Below are positions 6,294 to 9,324 of a DNA stretch of 9,324 nucleotides, piece after piece. Each line of letters opens with the position of its first letter. Position 1 is the stretch's first letter. The DNA lies in contig CALOBW010000023.1 in assembly GCA_942491525.1 (NCBI GenBank), positions 1-9,324 of the forward strand, written 5' to 3'. A program made the translations under genes and the position numbers. Under the pieces are notes generated by a model that did not search any database, was not told the origin of the DNA, and saw only the letters and a list, made by a program, of their open reading frames with translations. The stretch is from CAYWBU01 sp942491525 (GTDB taxonomy: Bacteria; Desulfobacterota; Desulfomonilia; UBA1062).

Positions 6294-7841
6294 ATGAAAC
6301 TTTTCCAATATGCACTGATCACGGTCCTGCTGCTTTCGGGCTGCCAGCAGGCTGCCGAGGAACCCCTGGTCTGCCATGTGGGCGGCACCATGCGCCCGGT
6401 CATGGAGGAGCTGGCCAAGCGCTACCAGGAGCAGACCGGCCAGGCGATTGAGATTAACTCCGCCGGCAGCGGCGAACTGCTGGCCCACATCGACCGCCTG
6501 AAGGAGGGCGATCTCTACGTCTGCCACGACCCCTTCATCGATATTCTGATGCAGAAGTATAGGCTGGGCGTGGACGGCTGGCTGCTGGCCGAGCTGACCC
6601 CGGTCATCGTGGTCCAGCAGGGCAACCCCAAGAACATCCAGGGCCTGGCCGATCTGACCCGCGAGGATGTCTCGCTGATCCTGACCGACTACAAGCGCTC
6701 ATCCCTGGGCCGCATGCTGCCGACGATCTTCTCCAAGGCCGGCATCGACTTTGACAAACTGAATGAGGACAAGGAGATCGTCACCAACAAGTCCGGCTCC
6801 TACGCGGCCAATGTTGTCTCCCTGGGCAACGCCGATGCCGGCATGGTCTGGAACGCGGTGGCCAAGCTGCGTGAGGATAAGCTCGATTCGATCGCCATCA
6901 CCGGCCAGCTGCCCGTCCCCGGAGTTGACACGATCAGCTCGGCCAGCGGTAAGGCCTACTACCTGACCCCCATGCGCGTCACGGCCGCCACCCTGAAGAC
7001 CTCCAGGCAGCCGGCGGCCGCGGCCAAGTTTCTGGAATACATCGCATCTGAAGAGGCGGTCTTCGCGGAGTTCGGCTTCACCATGAGCGGCAAGCAGTTG
7101 CTCTATAAGGATGGCCAGGCCCAGACCGCAACGGTCGGCAAGCAGGCCGAGAGCCTCACGATTTTTGCCGGCGCCGGCCTGCGCAAAGCCCTCGAGCAGC
7201 TGATCGAGGCGTTCAAGGCCGAGACCGGCATCCTGGTCGAGCCCGACTATGGCGGCAGCGGCATCATCATGGCCCGCGCCCGCGAGAGCAAAAGCGCCGA
7301 CCTCTTCATGCCGGGCGATGTCTGGTATGTGGACCGCCTGCACGCGATGGCCGGCAGCGTCACCAGCAGGACCCCGGTCTCCTACTTTGTGCCGGTCATC
7401 ATCACCCAGAAGGGCAACCCCAAGGGAATCAGGGGCCTTGAGGATCTCAAGCGCGCCGACCTTAGTGTGGCCTTCGGCAAGGCCAAGGCCTGCCAGATCG
7501 GCCGTCTGATCACCCAGATCCTGGAGCAGAACGGTATTGAGCGCGCAGCTATCGATGCCAAGGAGTCCCTGACTGTCAACGAGCTGGGCGTCTGGGTGCA
7601 GATGAAGGATGTCGATGCGGCAATCGTCTGGGACGCCATTGCCGCCAACCTCAGGGATCATGTGGAGATCATCGACATTCCCCGGGAGCAGAACATCATC
7701 TCACAGGTTGTGGTGGCTACCCTGAATACTTCGGCCAACCCAGAGGCTGCCGCCCGCTTTGCCGAGTTTGCAGCCGGTGAGAAGGGGCGTGAAATCCTGC
7801 GGAAATTTGATTACCGGGTCGATGCTCCCTATGCGCAGTAA
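6294..7841 (+). CDS. Lipoprotein with two fused ModA-like substrate-binding domains
   Basis: This 515-residue protein has a classical lipobox (L14-S15-G16-C17), so it is tethered to the membrane. It contains two copies of a ModA-type (extracellular binding protein, SBP_bac_11-like) domain at about 24-262 and 287-506. Matched landmarks are: VVQQGNPKNIQGLADL (106-121) against ITQKGNPKGIRGLEDL (370-385); SAGSG (56-60) against YGGSG (319-323); and NADAGMVWNAVA (179-190) against DVDAAIVWDAIA (439-450). The second domain carries ADLFMPGDVWYVDRL and KACQIGR, which I recall from planctomycete ModA-like proteins. The first domain has diverged, with VCH at 26-28 and 76-78. A clear ribosome site (AGAGGTG, 6282-6288) precedes the ATG, 11 bases after the ATPase gene. 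ModA relatives bind molybdate, tungstate or similar oxyanions. The real ligand here is not evident. The permease and ATPase that follow should be its partners. Confidence 0.88.
   Translation: MKLFQYALITVLLLSGCQQAAEEPLVCHVGGTMRPVMEELAKRYQEQTGQAIEINSAGSGELLAHIDRLKEGDLYVCHDPFIDILMQKYRLGVDGWLLAELTPVIVVQQGNPKNIQGLADLTREDVSLILTDYKRSSLGRMLPTIFSKAGIDFDKLNEDKEIVTNKSGSYAANVVSLGNADAGMVWNAVAKLREDKLDSIAITGQLPVPGVDTISSASGKAYYLTPMRVTAATLKTSRQPAAAAKFLEYIASEEAVFAEFGFTMSGKQLLYKDGQAQTATVGKQAESLTIFAGAGLRKALEQLIEAFKAETGILVEPDYGGSGIIMARARESKSADLFMPGDVWYVDRLHAMAGSVTSRTPVSYFVPVIITQKGNPKGIRGLEDLKRADLSVAFGKAKACQIGRLITQILEQNGIERAAIDAKESLTVNELGVWVQMKDVDAAIVWDAIAANLRDHVEIIDIPREQNIISQVVVATLNTSANPEAAARFAEFAAGEKGREILRKFDYRVDAPYAQ
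6363..7811 (+). repeat. Internal domain duplication in the substrate-binding lipoprotein
   Basis: The stretch encoding residues 24-262 (6363-7079) and that encoding 287-506 (7152-7811) are paralogous halves joined by a linker of about 25 residues. They share the order of motifs, including GNPK followed by a hydrophobic L-x-D-L helix and a VW(N/D)A(V/I)A helix. Even the 12-base GGCAACCCCAAG is identical in both. Overall identity looks low, so the duplication or fusion is old. Confidence 0.8.
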
Positions 7842-8667
7842 CAACCTGCGGCCCGTCGGCAGCCGCTTCAGCCCGCTGGGGGTTGTATCCCTGGGGTCTT
7901 TGGGGCTTTTCGGCCTCCTGATCTTCATGCTGCTGGCCGCGGACATCGCCTATCTGGCCTACTGGAAGGTGGGCCCGGCTGATTTCTGGCGTCTTTTGCG
8001 GACGCCTGAAGTTGTAAGTTCAATCAGGCTGAGCCTCATAACTTCGGCCATTACCCTGGTTCTGGTGCTGCTGACGGCCGTGCCCATCGGCTACGGCTTG
8101 AGTCGCTACCGTTTTCACGGCCATGCCTTTGCCAATACGGTTGTCGATCTGCCGGTGGTGCTGCCGCCGGTGGTGATCGGCATCTCGCTGCTGGCCCTCT
8201 TCGGCACCCCCGTGGGCCTGCATGTCAAGGAGCTGCTCAAGAGTGCCGGCATCAGTCTGATCGGGCCGCTGGGCATCGTTCTCTGCCAGTATCTGGTCTC
8301 GGTCTCCTACTGCATCCGGGCCTGCAACGCCTCGTTTGACGCCGTGGACCAGCGCCTTGAGCATGTGGCCCTGACCCTGGGCTGCACCCAGCTGCAGGCC
8401 TTTTGGCGGGTGACCCTGCCGCTGGCCAAGAACGGCCTGGTGGCCGGCGCCATCATGGCTTGGGCCCGCGCCATCGGCGTCTTCGGGCCGCTGATGGTAT
8501 TTGTGGGCACCGGTCCGCGCGTTCAGGTGATGCCCACCAACATGTGGCTGGAGCTGAATGTCGGCAACATTGAGGTCTCGCTGGTGGTGGCGCTGATCAT
8601 GATGCTGCTGGCCGGCTCGGCCCTGGCTGTTGTGCACTGGCTGGCGCCCGGGAGGCAGTGGTCATGA
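7831..8667 (+). CDS. ModB/CysT-like ABC transporter permease
   Basis: This is a 278-residue membrane protein with about six helices (around 17-44, 65-90, 102-125, 141-160, 200-225 and 249-270). The EAA-type loop that docks to the ATPase is at about 177-198 (EHVALTLG, then FWRVTLPL). The segment DLPVVLPPVVIGISLLALFG and the late FGPLMVFVG place it in the molybdate/sulfate (ModB/CysT) permease branch. It should work as a homodimer, taking ligand from the double-domain lipoprotein just upstream. The start overlaps the preceding gene by 11 bases and lacks a good ribosome site, so translation is probably coupled. An in-frame ATG at 7822 and a TTG at 7759 are alternatives, and the choice changes only non-conserved N-terminal residues. 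Its end overlaps the ATPase start by four bases. Confidence 0.88.
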   Translation: MRSNNLRPVGSRFSPLGVVSLGSLGLFGLLIFMLLAADIAYLAYWKVGPADFWRLLRTPEVVSSIRLSLITSAITLVLVLLTAVPIGYGLSRYRFHGHAFANTVVDLPVVLPPVVIGISLLALFGTPVGLHVKELLKSAGISLIGPLGIVLCQYLVSVSYCIRACNASFDAVDQRLEHVALTLGCTQLQAFWRVTLPLAKNGLVAGAIMAWARAIGVFGPLMVFVGTGPRVQVMPTNMWLELNVGNIEVSLVVALIMMLLAGSALAVVHWLAPGRQWS

Positions 8668-9324
8668 GTCGGCTGGAACTGCGCGGCATCAACATCCGGG
8701 TCGGCGAATTCAAGGTGGCCGACATCAATCTGGATATCGAGGGTTATTTCGTGCTGATGGGGCATACCGGTTCGGGCAAGAGCCTGCTGGCCAAGGCCAT
8801 CTGCGGCCTGCTGCAGGTGGAGAGCGGCTCGGTTCTGCTGGATGAGCGGAACCTGACCGGGCTGGAGCCGCGCCGGCGCCGCATCGGCTACGTGCCCCAG
8901 GATTCAGGCCTCTTCCCGCATCTCAACGTACATCAAAATATCTGCTTTTCACGCAACAGCGATGCGGACGAGATCATCGAGAGCCTCAAGCTTGAGCCGC
9001 TGCTGAAGCGCATGCCTGCCGGCCTGAGTGGTGGCGAGCGCCAGAAGGTGGCTCTGGCCCGGGCTCTGGTGAGCCGGCCGCAGGTGCTGATTCTGGATGA
9101 GCCAGTCAGCGCCCTGGACCGCTCCAGCCGGCGGGCAACCTGTGAACTGTTAAAGCTGATTCATGCCGAGTTTGAGCTGACAACGGTGCACATCTCCCAC
9201 TCCTGGAGCGAGACCTTGCTGATGGCCCAGCAGGTTGGCGTAATGGCCGGGGGGCAGCTGCTGCAAAGCGGCACGCCGGTTGAGCTGACGGCCAGCCCGG
9301 TCAACAGCGAGGTGGCGGATATAG
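8664..9324 (+). CDS. ModC-like ABC transporter ATPase, cut by the window end
   Basis: The reading frame is open from the ATG at 8664, which overlaps the permease stop as ATGA, to the last base of the window, giving 220 residues with no stop. GGGAGG at 8650-8655 is the ribosome site. Motifs are complete: Walker A GHTGSGKS (33-40), Q-loop Q79 in IGYVPQDSGLFPHL, signature LSGGERQK (121-128), Walker B VLILDEP (141-147), D-loop SALD (149-152) and switch His179. The VPQDSGLFPHLNVHQNI form fits the ModC/CysA/PotA importer branch rather than the LolD-type ATPase earlier in the operon, so the two ATPases serve two separate transporters. ModC proteins run to about 350 residues with a C-terminal TOBE domain. 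Whether one is present lies outside the window. Confidence 0.9.
   Translation, partial: MSRLELRGINIRVGEFKVADINLDIEGYFVLMGHTGSGKSLLAKAICGLLQVESGSVLLDERNLTGLEPRRRRIGYVPQDSGLFPHLNVHQNICFSRNSDADEIIESLKLEPLLKRMPAGLSGGERQKVALARALVSRPQVLILDEPVSALDRSSRRATCELLKLIHAEFELTTVHISHSWSETLLMAQQVGVMAGGQLLQSGTPVELTASPVNSEVADI

Noticed and set aside
6699..7661. Long - strand frame opposite the substrate-binding gene
   Set aside because: Its translation is a G/L/D/A-rich shadow with no motif. The + strand frame has two clear binding-protein domains.
7759..7830. Longer permease start at TTG 7759
   Set aside because: It would overlap the upstream gene by 83 bases with a rare start codon and no ribosome site, and the added residues do not look like part of the permease.

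Overview
This window carries one tightly packed run of eight genes, all on the + strand, behind a short AT-richer leader. No two neighbours are more than 11 bases apart and several overlap (TAATG, ATGA), so it reads as one operon. It is cut at the right edge inside the last gene. The DNA is GC-rich, most starts have GGAGG-type ribosome sites, and I see no tRNA, rRNA, CRISPR or insertion sequence. Several proteins resemble families I remember from Planctomycetes and other PVC-superphylum bacteria (Verrucomicrobia, Lentisphaerae, Kiritimatiellae): PQQ-like propellers starting with a D-W-P-x-Y element, a FN3/methyltransferase/propeller lipoprotein, and a C-S-C protein. A PVC-group bacterium is my best guess. 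It rests on memory of families, not on a search.

Layout. Bases 1-142 hold a good extended -10 promoter and an overlapping set of GTTCTA half-sites. Bases 143-2224 encode an exported lipoprotein with a fibronectin-III-like domain, a Rossmann domain resembling a methyltransferase, and a beta-propeller. Bases 2224-3450 encode a second secreted beta-propeller. Bases 3453-4439 encode a secreted, C-terminally anchored protein of unknown function. Bases 4436-6282 encode a MacB/FtsX-type permease and its LolD/MacB-type ATPase. Bases 6294-9324 encode a ModABC-like transporter: a lipoprotein with two fused substrate-binding domains, a six-helix permease, and the 5' part of an ATPase.

How they may work together. 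The operon joins a MacB/LolCDE-type ABC unit, a molybdate/sulfate-type ABC importer, and three exported proteins. Three of the envelope proteins carry a C-x-C pair on parts expected outside the cytoplasm. The first propeller has an H-x2-H-x2-H cluster, and one of the two substrate-binding domains has C-H pairs where its family normally contacts ligand. My inference is an envelope system that captures and moves a metal, oxyanion or metal complex. The sequence does not identify the substrate. Individual families are recognisable, but I know of no described function for the combination.
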